Numbered from the stretch's first letter, positions 1 through 8,015 are shown. The stretch: 37,883 bases of DNA from Paludibacter sp. UBA5753 (GCA_002427615.1 DIFH01000036.1:7937-45819); one strand, 5' to 3'. A program made the numbers and translations. The notes: a model not told the origin generated them from the sequence alone.

Positions 1-1
1 A

Positions 2-316
2 TTAAACCTGAGGATTTACAGTTATCTTTCGGTAAACACAATCATTCAGTCCGTTGCTGTTTTCATGCTTGTGAAAGACAGCAACATTAAAAACAAATTT
101 GTCTGCCGGGTGCAGAAAACCATAAGCGATTACAGCTACGGCATTTATTTAGTACACATTATCGTTATCGGCGTGTTGTTCCGCAACGGCATTTACTGGT
201 CGTTTGCCCATCCGCTTATTTCGTTGCCGGGGCTTACCATAATGGTTCTGGTTTGTTCATTCGCGATTATTTTTGTGCTGCGGAAAGTCCCTTGGGGAAA
301 ATATGTAGCGGGATGA
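2..316 (+). CDS. Acyltransferase family 3 protein, C-terminal fragment
   Basis: The frame is open from base 2 to a stop at 314-316, so this is the 3' end of a gene that begins outside the window. About 104 residues are visible. They contain the motif SYGIYLVHI, typical of the last part of membrane acyltransferases of the OafA/YrhL type (acyltransferase family 3), followed by two hydrophobic segments (about residues 60-80 and 85-100) and a short basic tail. These proteins acetylate or otherwise acylate sugars on lipopolysaccharide, capsule or other surface polymers at the inner membrane. The catalytic N-terminal part is not visible, so the substrate cannot be inferred. A methionine at base 65 is internal and not a likely start. 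Confidence 0.7.
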   Translation, partial: LNLRIYSYLSVNTIIQSVAVFMLVKDSNIKNKFVCRVQKTISDYSYGIYLVHIIVIGVLFRNGIYWSFAHPLISLPGLTIMVLVCSFAIIFVLRKVPWGKYVAG

Positions 317-659
317 AATCAGGGATGGGCGATTTCTAAATCGTACTTTTAAATATTTAAAATTTACTTTGACAGATTATATTTTTTTGGACAGGATGTA
401 CCTGTAAATTATATTCCAAATGAAAAAGATGCTGAATGTATGTTGTTTCGATCGTCTGTTCTCTAAAATGAAACATGTAAATCCTTTCATCTTGTCTTGT
501 GATGTACTATTATTTTCATCTGTCAAAGCAGAAATAAATTGAAAACAGAAAATCACGATTCGTCTCGCTATTTAACTAAAACGAGATCAATCACAAAACA
601 CTAAACCCGACTACTGTCAGACAGGCACGGAACGTAAAACCTGAAACACAAAACGACAC
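317..659. other. Noncoding gap between the acyltransferase end and recG
   Basis: This 343-base AT-rich stretch has no convincing gene. A short hairpin (CGATTT at 330-335 with AAATCG at 338-343) lies just after the acyltransferase stop and could be a weak terminator. Further on there is a nested pair of inverted repeats, AAGATG (426-431) with CATCTT (488-493) and TGTTTC (444-449) with GAAACA (470-475), which could fold in RNA. I found no clean TTTG-N19-21-TAnnTTTG promoter for recG. The last 60 bases before recG are rich in A and C and carry no Shine-Dalgarno sequence. Confidence 0.5.
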
Positions 660-2756
660 ATGGATTTCTCGATGCAAGACATAAAATACCTTCCCGGCGT
701 GGGACCCAGGAAAGCGGAACTTTTCGCTAAAGAACTTGGCATCCGGTCGGTAGAGGATTTGTTGCGACATTATCCATACAAATATGTCGACCGAAGCCGG
801 TTTTATTACCTGCACGAAATTACCGACAACATGCCATTCGTTCAGGTAAAAGGGCAAATACTGAAATTTGAAAAAATCGGCGAGGGGCGGAATCAGCGTT
901 TGTCGGCTATTTTTACCGATGGCAAAGGCACCATTGAACTCGTGTGGTTCAAGGGCGTTAAGTTTGTGTTGGAGAAGTACAAAACGGGTATCGAATACGT
1001 GATTTTCGGCAAGCCTACGGCTTTCAACGGTCGATACAATATTGTTCATCCTGATATTGATCTCGTTTCGCAATTACCACCGTCCGAAATGATGGGATGG
1101 CAGCCTTTTTACAACACGACGGATAAAATGAAAAGCGGCTTCCTGAATTCCAAAACCATTCAGAAAATTATTTTTCCGCTTTTACAAAACCTGAAAAACG
1201 GCGTGCCCGAATCGCTTCCGGCGTATATTTTGAAACGCTATGCGTTGATGAATCTGACCGAGTCACTTATCAATGTACATTTCCCAAAAAATGCACACGC
1301 ACTCAACAAAGCCCGTCAGCGGCTGAAATTCGAGGAGCTTTTTTATATTCAACTCAGCATTTTGCGACAAACCAAGTGGCGCGAGCAAAATTTCCGTGGG
1401 TTTGTTTTTGGGCAAATCGGGCATTATTTCAATACGTTTTTCAAAGATTATCTGCCTTTTGAACTGACGGGAGCTCAAAAACGGGTGTTGCGTGAAATTC
1501 GCACCGATGTGGGAAGCGGAAAACAGATGAACCGGCTTTTGCAGGGCGATGTGGGAAGCGGAAAAACATTGGTAGCATTGATGGCGATGTTGATGGCTGT
1601 CGACAATGGTTTTCAGGCTGCCTTGATGGCGCCGACCGAAATTTTGGCGAATCAGCATTTTGAAACAATCAAAAATTTGTTGGGCGATTTGGGCGTCAGT
1701 GTAGCATTGCTCACCGGCTCCACCCGCCCCAAGTTCAGGGAGGAATTGCACAAAAAGTTGCGTTCGGGACAAATGAATATACTGATCGGCACCCATGCCC
1801 TGATTGAAGAAACCGTACATTTTGCCAATCTCGGTTTTGTGGTCATCGACGAGCAACATCGCTTTGGCGTGGAACAACGCTCCAAACTCTGGACTAAAAA
1901 CGAACAACCGCCGCATATCCTTGTAATGACCGCTACTCCCATTCCGCGTACACTGGCCATGACACTTTACGGCGATTTGAGCGTTTCAGTAATTGACGAG
2001 CTTCCGCCGGGACGGAAACCCATTCAGACCTATCATTATTACGAAAATAAGCGGCAAAGCCTGAATCAGTTTATTGCCAAACAGGTCAATGCCGGACGAC
2101 AGATTTACATCGTTTATCCGTTAATTCAGGAATCTGAAAAAATGGATTTGCAGGATTTGGAAAACGGCTATAATTACATTTGTGAAACTTTCCCCGGCTA
2201 CAAAGTCTGTAAAGTGCACGGCAAACTGAAAGCTGCAGAAAAAGATTACCAAATGCAGAAATTCGTATCCGGCGAAGCGCAGATTATGGTGGCCACTACG
2301 GTGATCGAAGTGGGTGTAAATGTGCCCAACGCTTCGGTCATGATTATCGAAAACGCCGAGCGTTTCGGGCTGTCGCAGTTACATCAGTTACGCGGAAGGG
2401 TGGGACGCGGAGCCGAACAAAGCTTCTGTATCCTGCTCACCGGATTTAAACTATCCACCGAAACCCGCAAACGCATGGAAATCATGGTACGCACCAACGA
2501 TGGTTTTGAAATTTCGGAAGCCGACCTCCAACTACGCGGACCCGGCGACTTGGAAGGGACGCAACAAAGCGGTTTACCTTTCGAACTGAAAATTGCCAAT
2601 CTGGCGCAGGATGGAAAAATGCTCGAAATCGCCCGCCGAACAGCGATGGAAATTTTGGATGAAGATCCTAAACTCGAAAAAACGGAAAATTACATTTTAA
2701 CAGCCCAATTACGTAAATTGAAAACGAATACATTAAATTGGGGTGTAATAAGTTAA
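660..2756 (+). CDS. recG: ATP-dependent DNA helicase RecG
   Basis: RecG is a superfamily 2 helicase that remodels stalled replication forks and branch-migrates Holliday junctions. The 698 residues are the usual length. The N-terminal wedge region opens with the helix-hairpin-like LPGVGPRKAELF. The helicase core has the Walker A motif GDVGSGKT (about residues 296-303) and the DEQH box (about 395-398), then the SAT-like MTATPIPRTL, and the RecG-typical ERFGLSQLHQLRGRVGRG in the second helicase domain. The C-terminal LNWGVIS matches the family. A second GSGK just before Walker A is part of the normal family sequence. The start at 660 could instead be the methionine at 672, since no ribosome binding site decides it. 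A candidate ndk promoter lies just downstream, so the two genes are probably separate transcripts. Confidence 0.96.
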   Translation: MDFSMQDIKYLPGVGPRKAELFAKELGIRSVEDLLRHYPYKYVDRSRFYYLHEITDNMPFVQVKGQILKFEKIGEGRNQRLSAIFTDGKGTIELVWFKGVKFVLEKYKTGIEYVIFGKPTAFNGRYNIVHPDIDLVSQLPPSEMMGWQPFYNTTDKMKSGFLNSKTIQKIIFPLLQNLKNGVPESLPAYILKRYALMNLTESLINVHFPKNAHALNKARQRLKFEELFYIQLSILRQTKWREQNFRGFVFGQIGHYFNTFFKDYLPFELTGAQKRVLREIRTDVGSGKQMNRLLQGDVGSGKTLVALMAMLMAVDNGFQAALMAPTEILANQHFETIKNLLGDLGVSVALLTGSTRPKFREELHKKLRSGQMNILIGTHALIEETVHFANLGFVVIDEQHRFGVEQRSKLWTKNEQPPHILVMTATPIPRTLAMTLYGDLSVSVIDELPPGRKPIQTYHYYENKRQSLNQFIAKQVNAGRQIYIVYPLIQESEKMDLQDLENGYNYICETFPGYKVCKVHGKLKAAEKDYQMQKFVSGEAQIMVATTVIEVGVNVPNASVMIIENAERFGLSQLHQLRGRVGRGAEQSFCILLTGFKLSTETRKRMEIMVRTNDGFEISEADLQLRGPGDLEGTQQSGLPFELKIANLAQDGKMLEIARRTAMEILDEDPKLEKTENYILTAQLRKLKTNTLNWGVIS

Positions 2757-2771
2757 AAAATGAGAACTTAT

Positions 2772-2802
2772 TTTGACTTATAGACACATTTCCTTATTTT
2801 TG
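2772..2802 (+). promoter_or_regulatory. Candidate Bacteroidota-type promoter for ndk
   Basis: TTTG at 2772-2775 is followed after exactly 19 bases by TATTTTTG at 2795-2802. This matches the Bacteroides primary sigma consensus TTTG-N19-21-TAnnTTTG. Transcription would start near 2809, about 35 bases before the ndk ATG. The box also lies beside a small AT hairpin (TGAAAA 2801-2806 with TTTTCA 2812-2817), which may help end the recG transcript. Confidence 0.65.
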
Positions 2803-2842
2803 AAAAATGATTTTTCATTTTATTATATTAACATATTGAGCC

Positions 2843-3304
2843 ATGGAAAAAACACTCGTTATTATCAAACCCGGAGCCATTCAACGGGAACTGATCGGGG
2901 AAATAATTACACGCTTCGAACGCAAAGGTTTGCAATTGTGCGGAATTAAAATGATTCAACTGACAGATGAGATTTTAACTGAACATTATGCCCATTTGGC
3001 TCAAAAACCATTTTTTAAACGTATAAAAGATGGAATGATGATTACCCCTGTGATTGTTTGTTGCTGGAAAGGGATTGATGCCGTGCATATCGTGCATCAA
3101 ATGGCCGGCAAAACCAATGGTCGCGAAGCAGCTCAGGGAACGATTCGCGGAGATTTCAGCATGAGTGTTCAGGAAAATATCGTGCATACTTCGGATACGG
3201 TGGAAAATGCGGAAGTTGAGTTGGCAAGGTTTTTCAAAAACGAAGAGATTTTTGATTTTAAACAGAATAATCTCGGGTTTTTATACGCCAACGACGAAAT
3301 ATAG
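2843..3304 (+). CDS. ndk: Nucleoside diphosphate kinase
   Basis: Ndk moves the gamma-phosphate from a nucleoside triphosphate to a nucleoside diphosphate, through a phosphohistidine, to balance NTP and dNTP pools. The 153 residues cover a complete enzyme: N-terminal TLVIIKPGA, the ATP-binding stretch with TNGREAAQGTIRGD, and the catalytic histidine in NIVHTSDT (about residue 117). The acidic/aromatic C-terminal tail FDFKQNNLGFLYAND is typical of Bacteroidales forms. It starts at the first ATG, 35 bases after a strong candidate promoter. The next gene starts 132 bases downstream if the later start for that gene is right. Confidence 0.96.
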   Translation: MEKTLVIIKPGAIQRELIGEIITRFERKGLQLCGIKMIQLTDEILTEHYAHLAQKPFFKRIKDGMMITPVIVCCWKGIDAVHIVHQMAGKTNGREAAQGTIRGDFSMSVQENIVHTSDTVENAEVELARFFKNEEIFDFKQNNLGFLYANDEI

Positions 3305-3436
3305 TCGGTGGTTTATGTCGGTAACAGATGGCAAATCAATGATTTTTATCTTTTACTGACAATTTTTTTATCAATCATATCATTTAATCATTTTACCAAA
3401 GCAAACCGCCTTTGGACATTAGATATAAGACAAAAG

Positions 3437-4300
3437 ATGCAGTTTTCTCCCAAAAAGTTTTTACCGTTTTTAATATTTATCTCTTCAATTTTGGGTTTAA
3501 ATGCTCAGCACATTAATTATTCCATTATTCCAAAAAAAGATACGGCGAATGTTTATCAGGAAATGTTGAACGATAAGTCGGACGACTTGATGGAGAATCA
3601 TCCGGCCGACGATATTTACAACAACATCTGGACGAGCGAAAAATTAAACCCTTACAAAATTCCTATCGATAGTCTTCCGGATACCGTTCGCATCGATTGT
3701 AAGAATTTTTTCTCTCCGGTTCAGGGAATAATCACTTCCGATTTCGGGCCTCGCCGTTATCGTTACCACTATGGAACCGACTTACGCCTGAATATAGGCG
3801 ATTCCGTACATGCAGCGTTTTCGGGCAAAATACGCATTATCGACTACGAAGCCCGCGGCTATGGACATTATGTTGTTATTCGTCACGACAACGGACTGGA
3901 AACGGTTTACGCACATTTATCACAAGTAATGGTTGAACTCGACCAAGTGGTAAAGGGAGGAGAATTAATTGCTTTAGGAGGTAACACAGGCCGTTCAACC
4001 GGTCCGCACCTGCATTTCGAAATGCGCTATTTGGGCAATGCCATTAATCCTGCCAGCATCATAAACTTCTATACAGGGCAGGTACATAATGACACATATC
4101 AGATAACCAAACGAAAATCCTTCTATTATCAACGCGATCTAAAGGCTCAACAAGCCGCAAAATACTATAAAATACGAAAGGGAGATACATTGGGACAAAT
4201 TGCCCTTCGAAACGGAACGAGCGTAAAGGCTTTGTGCAGAATGAATAACATAAAATTGAAAAAGTTACTTCAACCGGGTCAGAAAATTCGGGTAAGATAA
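3437..4300 (+). CDS. Secreted M23 family metallopeptidase with C-terminal LysM domain
   Basis: This is a predicted peptidoglycan endopeptidase acting in the periplasm or on the cell wall. I place the start at 3437 rather than the upstream in-frame methionine at 3308, because 3437 puts a clean signal peptide (MQFSPKKFLPFLIFISSILG, then LNA-Q) at the N terminus, giving 287 residues. The M23 domain contains the zinc ligands H111 and D115 (HYGTD) and H191/H193 in GPHLHFE, all present, so it should be active. A LysM domain fills the last 45 residues (YKIRKGDTLGQIA to PGQKIRVR) and would bind peptidoglycan glycan chains. Possible roles are cell separation or remodelling; the specific bond cut cannot be told from sequence. 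Confidence 0.88.
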   Translation: MQFSPKKFLPFLIFISSILGLNAQHINYSIIPKKDTANVYQEMLNDKSDDLMENHPADDIYNNIWTSEKLNPYKIPIDSLPDTVRIDCKNFFSPVQGIITSDFGPRRYRYHYGTDLRLNIGDSVHAAFSGKIRIIDYEARGYGHYVVIRHDNGLETVYAHLSQVMVELDQVVKGGELIALGGNTGRSTGPHLHFEMRYLGNAINPASIINFYTGQVHNDTYQITKRKSFYYQRDLKAQQAAKYYKIRKGDTLGQIALRNGTSVKALCRMNNIKLKKLLQPGQKIRVR

Positions 4301-4360
4301 TAGTTCGCTGAAAATGTAGCGCTTATTTCCCAATCATCCCCGATTTATCGAGATGTGAAT

Positions 4361-4401
4361 AATCAACGTCAAACCATAAAAGAAACGGTTAGCCGTTGAT
4401 T
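4361..4401. repeat. Imperfect hairpin in the gap after the M23 gene
   Basis: AATCAACG at 4361-4368 pairs with CGTTGATT at 4394-4401, and AACC inside it (4372-4375) pairs with GGTT (4387-4390). There is no T-run after it, so it is not a standard terminator. It may still end or stabilise the M23 transcript, or lie in the leader of the next gene. Confidence 0.35.
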
Positions 4402-4471
4402 TATGACAACCGAAAAAACGCGATGAACAAAACCATGGTTTGTAATTGAATCAAATTAAAAATCTGAGCTT

Positions 4472-5068
4472 ATGAATTCACTTAACTTCCCTTTGACTCT
4501 GACTTTTAAAATTACTACATTGAGTAATGATTTTACGGCACAGGATGCCAATGGTAATACGGTGGCTTATGTGCGGCAAAAAATGTTGAAACTAATGGAG
4601 GAAGTTCAGGTTTTCAATAACGAAAGCCGTTCGGAATTAAACTACACCATTCGAGCCAACAAATGGCTCGAATTTTCGGCAACATACACTTTTACCGATC
4701 GGATGGGATATGAAACCGGCCGGATTGTGCGCAAAGGTTGGGCTTCGCTCTGGAAAGCCAATTATGAAATTTTAGACGAAAAACAACAAACTGATTTGGT
4801 AATTCACGAAGAAAACCCATGGGCAAAAATTTTCGATTCGATGGTAGGAGAATTGCCCCTTGTCGGGATGCTTACCGGTTATCTGTTTCATCCTTCGTAC
4901 ATTGCAACACGTCCTGATGGAACTCAAGTGGCTCGTCTCAAGAAAGAACCATCATTTTTCGGCCGAAAATTTACGATAGATAAATTGTCGCAATTTGAAA
5001 CAGGTGAAGAGGATCGCTTATTGCTCGGATTGATGATGCTTATTTTGCTCGAAAGACAGAGAGGATAA
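4472..5068 (+). CDS. LURP-one-related / scramblase-like family protein
   Basis: This soluble 198-residue protein has no signal peptide. Alternating hydrophobic strands and motifs such as YVRQKMLKLMEEVQVF, RANKWLEFSATYTFTD and GTQVARLKKEPSFFGRKF fit the tubby C-terminal-like fold of the LURP-one-related and phospholipid scramblase-like families: a twelve-stranded beta barrel around a central helix, with a final hydrophobic helix (here LLLGLMMLILLERQ). Bacterial members are common but uncharacterised; membrane-phospholipid binding has been suggested for the superfamily. The assignment comes from the pattern of repeated 'xVRQK' and 'VARLKKE' strands, not from a search. It lies between an M23 peptidase and a convergent exonuclease, ends before a strong bidirectional terminator, and context gives no role. 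Confidence 0.6.
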   Translation: MNSLNFPLTLTFKITTLSNDFTAQDANGNTVAYVRQKMLKLMEEVQVFNNESRSELNYTIRANKWLEFSATYTFTDRMGYETGRIVRKGWASLWKANYEILDEKQQTDLVIHEENPWAKIFDSMVGELPLVGMLTGYLFHPSYIATRPDGTQVARLKKEPSFFGRKFTIDKLSQFETGEEDRLLLGLMMLILLERQRG

Positions 5069-5090
5069 GCCTTTCGCTCTGATAAAAATT

Positions 5091-5127
5091 AAAAAAGTTT
5101 ACCAGCGTTTTGCAGGTAAACTTTTTT
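5091..5127. terminator. Bidirectional intrinsic terminator between convergent genes
   Basis: A perfect 13-bp stem (AAAAAAGTTTACC at 5091-5103 with its complement at 5115-5127) encloses an 11-base loop. Its A-run/T-run ends serve both strands, ending the LURP-one-like gene on the plus strand and the exonuclease gene on the minus strand. Confidence 0.9.
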
Positions 5128-5147
5128 AATTCTATATCGGTCATGCT

Positions 5148-5915
5148 TTACTTGTTAAAATCGCGTAACTTGATATTTGTCAGCACTTTCTTGGTATGTA
5201 ACGGGAAATCGCTATTCATCATCCACCCGTAATAGCCGATATCGTTTTTCAGTACATCTGTTACCTTCTGTCCTTTATACTTTCCGAAATTGATAACTTC
5301 CTCCTTTTTTTCGTTATATATCATTCTACCTGCAAAATCGACATTGTTATTCTGGGTGGTGAATTTTGCAAGAAATTCTATATCGTTCTTCAGTTCGGGA
5401 TAGCGGTCTAATTGTGCCTGAAGCACTTCATAAGTTGCCAGGGCGTCTGCTTCGGCTCCATGTGCTCCGACTAAATCCTTTTCGCAATAAAATTTGTAAG
5501 CAGCTTCCAATGTGCGGGCTTCCATTTTATGAAAAATAACCTGAACATCCACAAATTTACGTTTCATCAAATCAATATCCACGTCGGCGCGCAGTAATTC
5601 TTCAGCCAGCAAAGGAATATCGAAACGGTTGGAGTTGTACCCTGCCAAATCACAACCCTCAATATCCCGGGCTATTTCTTTAGCCACGGCTTTAAATGTA
5701 GGACAATCGGCCACATCGGCATCCGTGATGCCATGAATATCCGATGCGCTTTTAGGAATCGGCATTTCGGGATTGATGCGAATGGTTTTGGTCTCTTCAC
5801 GCCCGTTTGGCGAAACTTTGTGATACGAAATTTCCACAATGCGGTCGGAAACGATATTGATTCCCGTGGTTTCGAGATCGAAAAATACAATCGGATTTTT
5901 AAGTTGGAGTTTCAT
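5148..5915 (-). CDS. DnaQ-like 3'-5' exonuclease (DEDDh) with C-terminal DUF3820-like domain
   Basis: The 255-residue protein has a complete DEDDh exonuclease domain: D13 and E15 in FFDLETTG, D99 in NRFDIPLL, and H152 and D157 in AHGAEADALAT. It is related to the epsilon proofreading subunit and to stand-alone Bacteroidota exonucleases. The C-terminal 45 residues (INFGKYKGQKVTDVL to YGWMMNSDFPLHTKKVL) resemble the small DUF3820-type domain often attached to such exonucleases. Substrates are probably DNA or RNA 3' ends. It lies downstream of dnaN on the same strand, but a strong terminator separates them, so it probably has its own promoter. It could be annotated as the epsilon subunit, though its architecture suggests an accessory exonuclease. 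Confidence 0.85.
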   Translation of the reverse strand: MKLQLKNPIVFFDLETTGINIVSDRIVEISYHKVSPNGREETKTIRINPEMPIPKSASDIHGITDADVADCPTFKAVAKEIARDIEGCDLAGYNSNRFDIPLLAEELLRADVDIDLMKRKFVDVQVIFHKMEARTLEAAYKFYCEKDLVGAHGAEADALATYEVLQAQLDRYPELKNDIEFLAKFTTQNNNVDFAGRMIYNEKKEEVINFGKYKGQKVTDVLKNDIGYYGWMMNSDFPLHTKKVLTNIKLRDFNK

Positions 5916-6004
5916 TGTTTTGTCGTTATGCTACAAGCACATCGTTAAAGTACTTGTGATGTTATTTTTACTTGTCTGTTTTCGGGGAGTGTCATAAAAA
6001 ATTC

Positions 6005-6035
6005 AAGGTCTAAAGTCTTTTGGACTTTAGACCTT
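6005..6035 (-). terminator. Intrinsic terminator of dnaN
   Basis: A perfect 13-bp stem (AAGGTCTAAAGTC at 6005-6017 with GACTTTAGACCTT at 6023-6035) has a five-base loop. Read on the minus strand it is followed by GAATTTTTTAT, that is, a U-tract, so it ends the dnaN transcript 29 bases after the stop codon. Confidence 0.88.
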
Positions 6036-6063
6036 TGACCTTATCGTGTTAAGTTCTTTTTTT

Positions 6064-7203
6064 TTAATCATTCAGCAACATAGGCATCAACAGCATCAGG
6101 ATTTCTTCGTTCTCTTCATTTTCGAAAGGAAGAATCAATCCGGCGCGCGATGGATCTGCAAGTTCGAGAATTACATTCGAAGCATTGATGTTACCCAAAA
6201 TCTCAATAAGGAAAGCCGATTTAAAGCCTATATTAATCGGGTCGCCTTCGAACTGGCAGTTGATGGTTTCTTCGGCTGAAATTGAAAAATCAATATCCTG
6301 TGCCGATATGTGTATCTGATTTTCGATAAATTCGAGCTTGACCAAATTGCTTGCCTGATTCGAGAAAACTGAAACACGCTTTAATGCATTGAGGAAAGTC
6401 AAACGATCGATAATGATTTTATACGGGTTCGATTTTGGAATTACTCCGTTGTAGTTCGGGAAACGTCCTTCCACCTGACGGCAAACCATCGTGTAGTTCA
6501 ATAGTTTGAAATAGATGTTTTTTGAATCGAAACTCACTTCCACATCCCCGCTTTCTTTCGGAAGAATATTCTTGAGCATTGTAGCTGGTTTTTTAGGGAG
6601 GATAAAACTTACTTTCTCCTCTTCTTCGCTTAAAGTGGCTGAATTATACGTAGTTTTGTAGCGCACTAATTTATGTGCATCTGTTGCTACCAACGTTAAG
6701 CCTTCTTTCATAATATCGAAAAATACACCGTTCATCACCGGGCGTAACTCATCGTCGGCAGTGCAGAACAAAGTTTTTGAAATTCCCGACGAAAGTTGCG
6801 AAACAGGCAACGACAAGACGCGTGCATCCTCCTGCAACTGTGGCAAACGCGGGTATTCGTCGCCATTCTGTCCGATAAAATTGTACGAACCATTGGACGA
6901 ATTGATCACCATGGCCAGATTACTATCGTTGATGGTGAAAGTCAAAGGCTGTTCTGAAAATTCACGCAATGTATCCAACAACAAACGGGAGGCAACGGCT
7001 ACTTTTCCTTCACCATCCGCATTGTCTACTTCCATCGAGGTTATCAACGTGGTTTCAATGTCCGACGCAGTCATGGTCAGCGTTTTTCCTTCGAGATGAA
7101 GTAAAAAATTGTCTAAAATCGGAAGCGAGTTTTTACTGTTAATTACCCTACTAATTGCTTGCAAGTGGCTTAATAACTCTGTACTTGATACTACGAATTT
7201 CAT
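6064..7203 (-). CDS. dnaN: DNA polymerase III subunit beta (sliding clamp)
   Basis: DnaN is the ring-shaped processivity clamp that tethers DNA polymerase III and many repair proteins to DNA. The start at 7203 (MKFVVSSTELLSHLQ) is preferred over 7230 because every family member starts with this M-K/R-F strand; this gives 379 residues, the normal size. The three repeated clamp domains are present, with typical stretches such as LPILDNFLLHLEG, ATDAHKLVRY and the hydrophobic-cleft C terminus EILMLLMPM. It is flanked by arsenic genes and a repair exonuclease rather than dnaA, as in Bacteroidota where dnaA and dnaN are often apart. A candidate -7 box lies about 43-50 bases upstream. Confidence 0.96.
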   Translation of the reverse strand: MKFVVSSTELLSHLQAISRVINSKNSLPILDNFLLHLEGKTLTMTASDIETTLITSMEVDNADGEGKVAVASRLLLDTLREFSEQPLTFTINDSNLAMVINSSNGSYNFIGQNGDEYPRLPQLQEDARVLSLPVSQLSSGISKTLFCTADDELRPVMNGVFFDIMKEGLTLVATDAHKLVRYKTTYNSATLSEEEEKVSFILPKKPATMLKNILPKESGDVEVSFDSKNIYFKLLNYTMVCRQVEGRFPNYNGVIPKSNPYKIIIDRLTFLNALKRVSVFSNQASNLVKLEFIENQIHISAQDIDFSISAEETINCQFEGDPINIGFKSAFLIEILGNINASNVILELADPSRAGLILPFENEENEEILMLLMPMLLND

Positions 7204-7245
7204 ACTGTATATTTTTGTTATCTGGTTCACAATTTAATGAAGGAA

Positions 7246-7253
7246 CAAATGTA
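7246..7253 (-). promoter_or_regulatory. Candidate -7 element upstream of dnaN
   Basis: On the minus strand this reads TACATTTG, a full match to TAnnTTTG. At the -33 position there is only a TTTTCG-like sequence (near 7273-7278), so the match is partial. A transcript start near 7239 would leave a leader of about 36 bases before the dnaN ATG. Confidence 0.45.
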
Positions 7254-7363
7254 GTGATTTTTTTAGATAAAACGAAAAATCCTGTCCTTTTTTTGTCTTT
7301 AGTTCAAAGAGATTTTATCGGACTTTATCGAAATAAGATTTTTATAAAAAAATGAAATTAAAT

Positions 7364-7395
7364 ATTGCGAAGCTCAAAATTTGTTCGTATTTTTG
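7364..7395 (+). promoter_or_regulatory. Candidate arsR operon promoter
   Basis: ATTG (7364-7367, one off TTTG) is followed after 20 bases by TATTTTTG (7388-7395), a full -7 match. The -7 box lies inside the predicted ArsR operator, which is how ArsR-type repressors usually block RNA polymerase. Confidence 0.6.
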
Positions 7396-7409
7396 CGAAC
7401 TACGAACAA
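7381..7409. promoter_or_regulatory. Candidate ArsR operator (perfect inverted repeat)
   Basis: TTGTTCGTA (7381-7389) and TACGAACAA (7401-7409) form a perfect 9-bp inverted repeat with an 11-base spacer. The spacer contains an extra CGAAC (7396-7400), so the site has three half-sites: GTTCG, CGAAC and CGAAC. It covers the -7 box and ends 16 bases before the arsR ATG. Confidence 0.65.
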
Positions 7410-7425
7410 TTAAAGAAATAGCATC

Positions 7426-7758
7426 ATGGATAACTATATAAATAAAGATTACACAATTGACAACGAGCAACTTGCCAGATTTGCCAAGGCTATGGGACAT
7501 CCTGCACGAATCACCATTTTACAATTTTTGGCATCGATGGATAGTTGTTACTTCGGCGACATTCACAATGAACTACCGATAGCTAAAGCCACTGTTTCAC
7601 AACATTTAAAAGAACTGAAAAATGCCGGATTGATTCAGGGTGAAATAGAAACCCCTAAAGTAAAGTATTGTATCAACCGCGAAAACTGGAAAAAAGCACA
7701 AGCGTTTTTTGATGTGTTTTTTAAAAATTGTAAAGAAAAAACAAGTTGTTGCCACTAA
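7426..7758 (+). CDS. arsR: ArsR/SmtB family transcriptional repressor
   Basis: A 110-residue winged-helix repressor that in its family leaves DNA when it binds a metalloid or metal. The helix-turn-helix is LPIAKATVSQHLKELKNAGL (about residues 51-70), after a helix with AMGHPARITILQFL. Cysteines that could bind trivalent arsenicals are present in the helix before the recognition motif (DSCYFGD) and in the C-terminal tail (NCKEKTSCCH). The mix of a mid-protein cysteine and a CC pair differs from the classical ELCVCDL site of E. coli ArsR, so the ligand may be an organoarsenical or another thiophilic metal. It is the first gene of the operon, behind its own operator. A GC-poor leader of 30 bases separates promoter and start. 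Confidence 0.9.
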   Translation: MDNYINKDYTIDNEQLARFAKAMGHPARITILQFLASMDSCYFGDIHNELPIAKATVSQHLKELKNAGLIQGEIETPKVKYCINRENWKKAQAFFDVFFKNCKEKTSCCH

Positions 7759-7778
7759 ACTCTCAAATTAATTTTAAT

Positions 7779-8009
7779 ATGGAAATAAAAATTTTAGGCA
7801 CAGGATGCCCCAAGTGCAAGGCGCTTGAAAATGCCACTCGCGAAGCAATTACAAAAAATAATATCGATGCAACAGTAACCAAAGTCGAAGATATTACGGA
7901 AATTATGAAACTCACCATGACGACTCCCGCTCTGGTGGTGGATGGGAAAGTGGTGGTGAAAGGCCGCGTACCATCTCAGGATGAATTGGTACAACTCATT
8001 GAAAAATAA
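7779..8009 (+). CDS. Thioredoxin-fold small redox protein (ArsE-position)
   Basis: A 76-residue thioredoxin-fold mini-protein with a CPKC active site near the N terminus (MEIKILGTGCPKCKAL) and the cis-proline stretch TTPALVVDGKVVVKG. I chose the start at 7779 because 7746 lies inside arsR and the usual family start is M-x-I-K-I-L-G-T-G-C. It belongs to the 'redox-active disulfide protein 2' group. In the described arsEFG system of Shewanella putrefaciens, a small thiol protein (ArsE) works with ArsF to reduce trivalent nitro-aryl arsenicals; the gene order here suggests the same role. It might instead serve as a redox partner for the ArsG-like membrane protein. Confidence 0.8.
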   Translation: MEIKILGTGCPKCKALENATREAITKNNIDATVTKVEDITEIMKLTMTTPALVVDGKVVVKGRVPSQDELVQLIEK

Positions 8010-8015
8010 TCTATT

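Noticed and set aside
378..470. Short possible peptide in the gap before recG
   Set aside because: No start, no homology that I recognise, and below the length expected for chance frames in AT-rich DNA.
591..1073. Long minus-strand reading frame antisense to the recG start
   Set aside because: It lies almost wholly inside recG in another frame, has no recognisable domain, and recG is certain.
1497..1570. Two GSGK motifs close together in RecG, as if Walker A had been duplicated
   Set aside because: The first one is part of the normal RecG sequence before motif I; only GDVGSGKT is the nucleotide site.
5148..7203. dnaN and the exonuclease as a single operon
   Set aside because: A perfect 13-bp hairpin with a U-tract separates them (6005-6035), so separate transcripts are more likely.
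7746..7778. Upstream start for the mini-thioredoxin inside arsR
   Set aside because: It overlaps the arsR stop and adds residues not seen in the family; MEIKILGTGC is the usual start.
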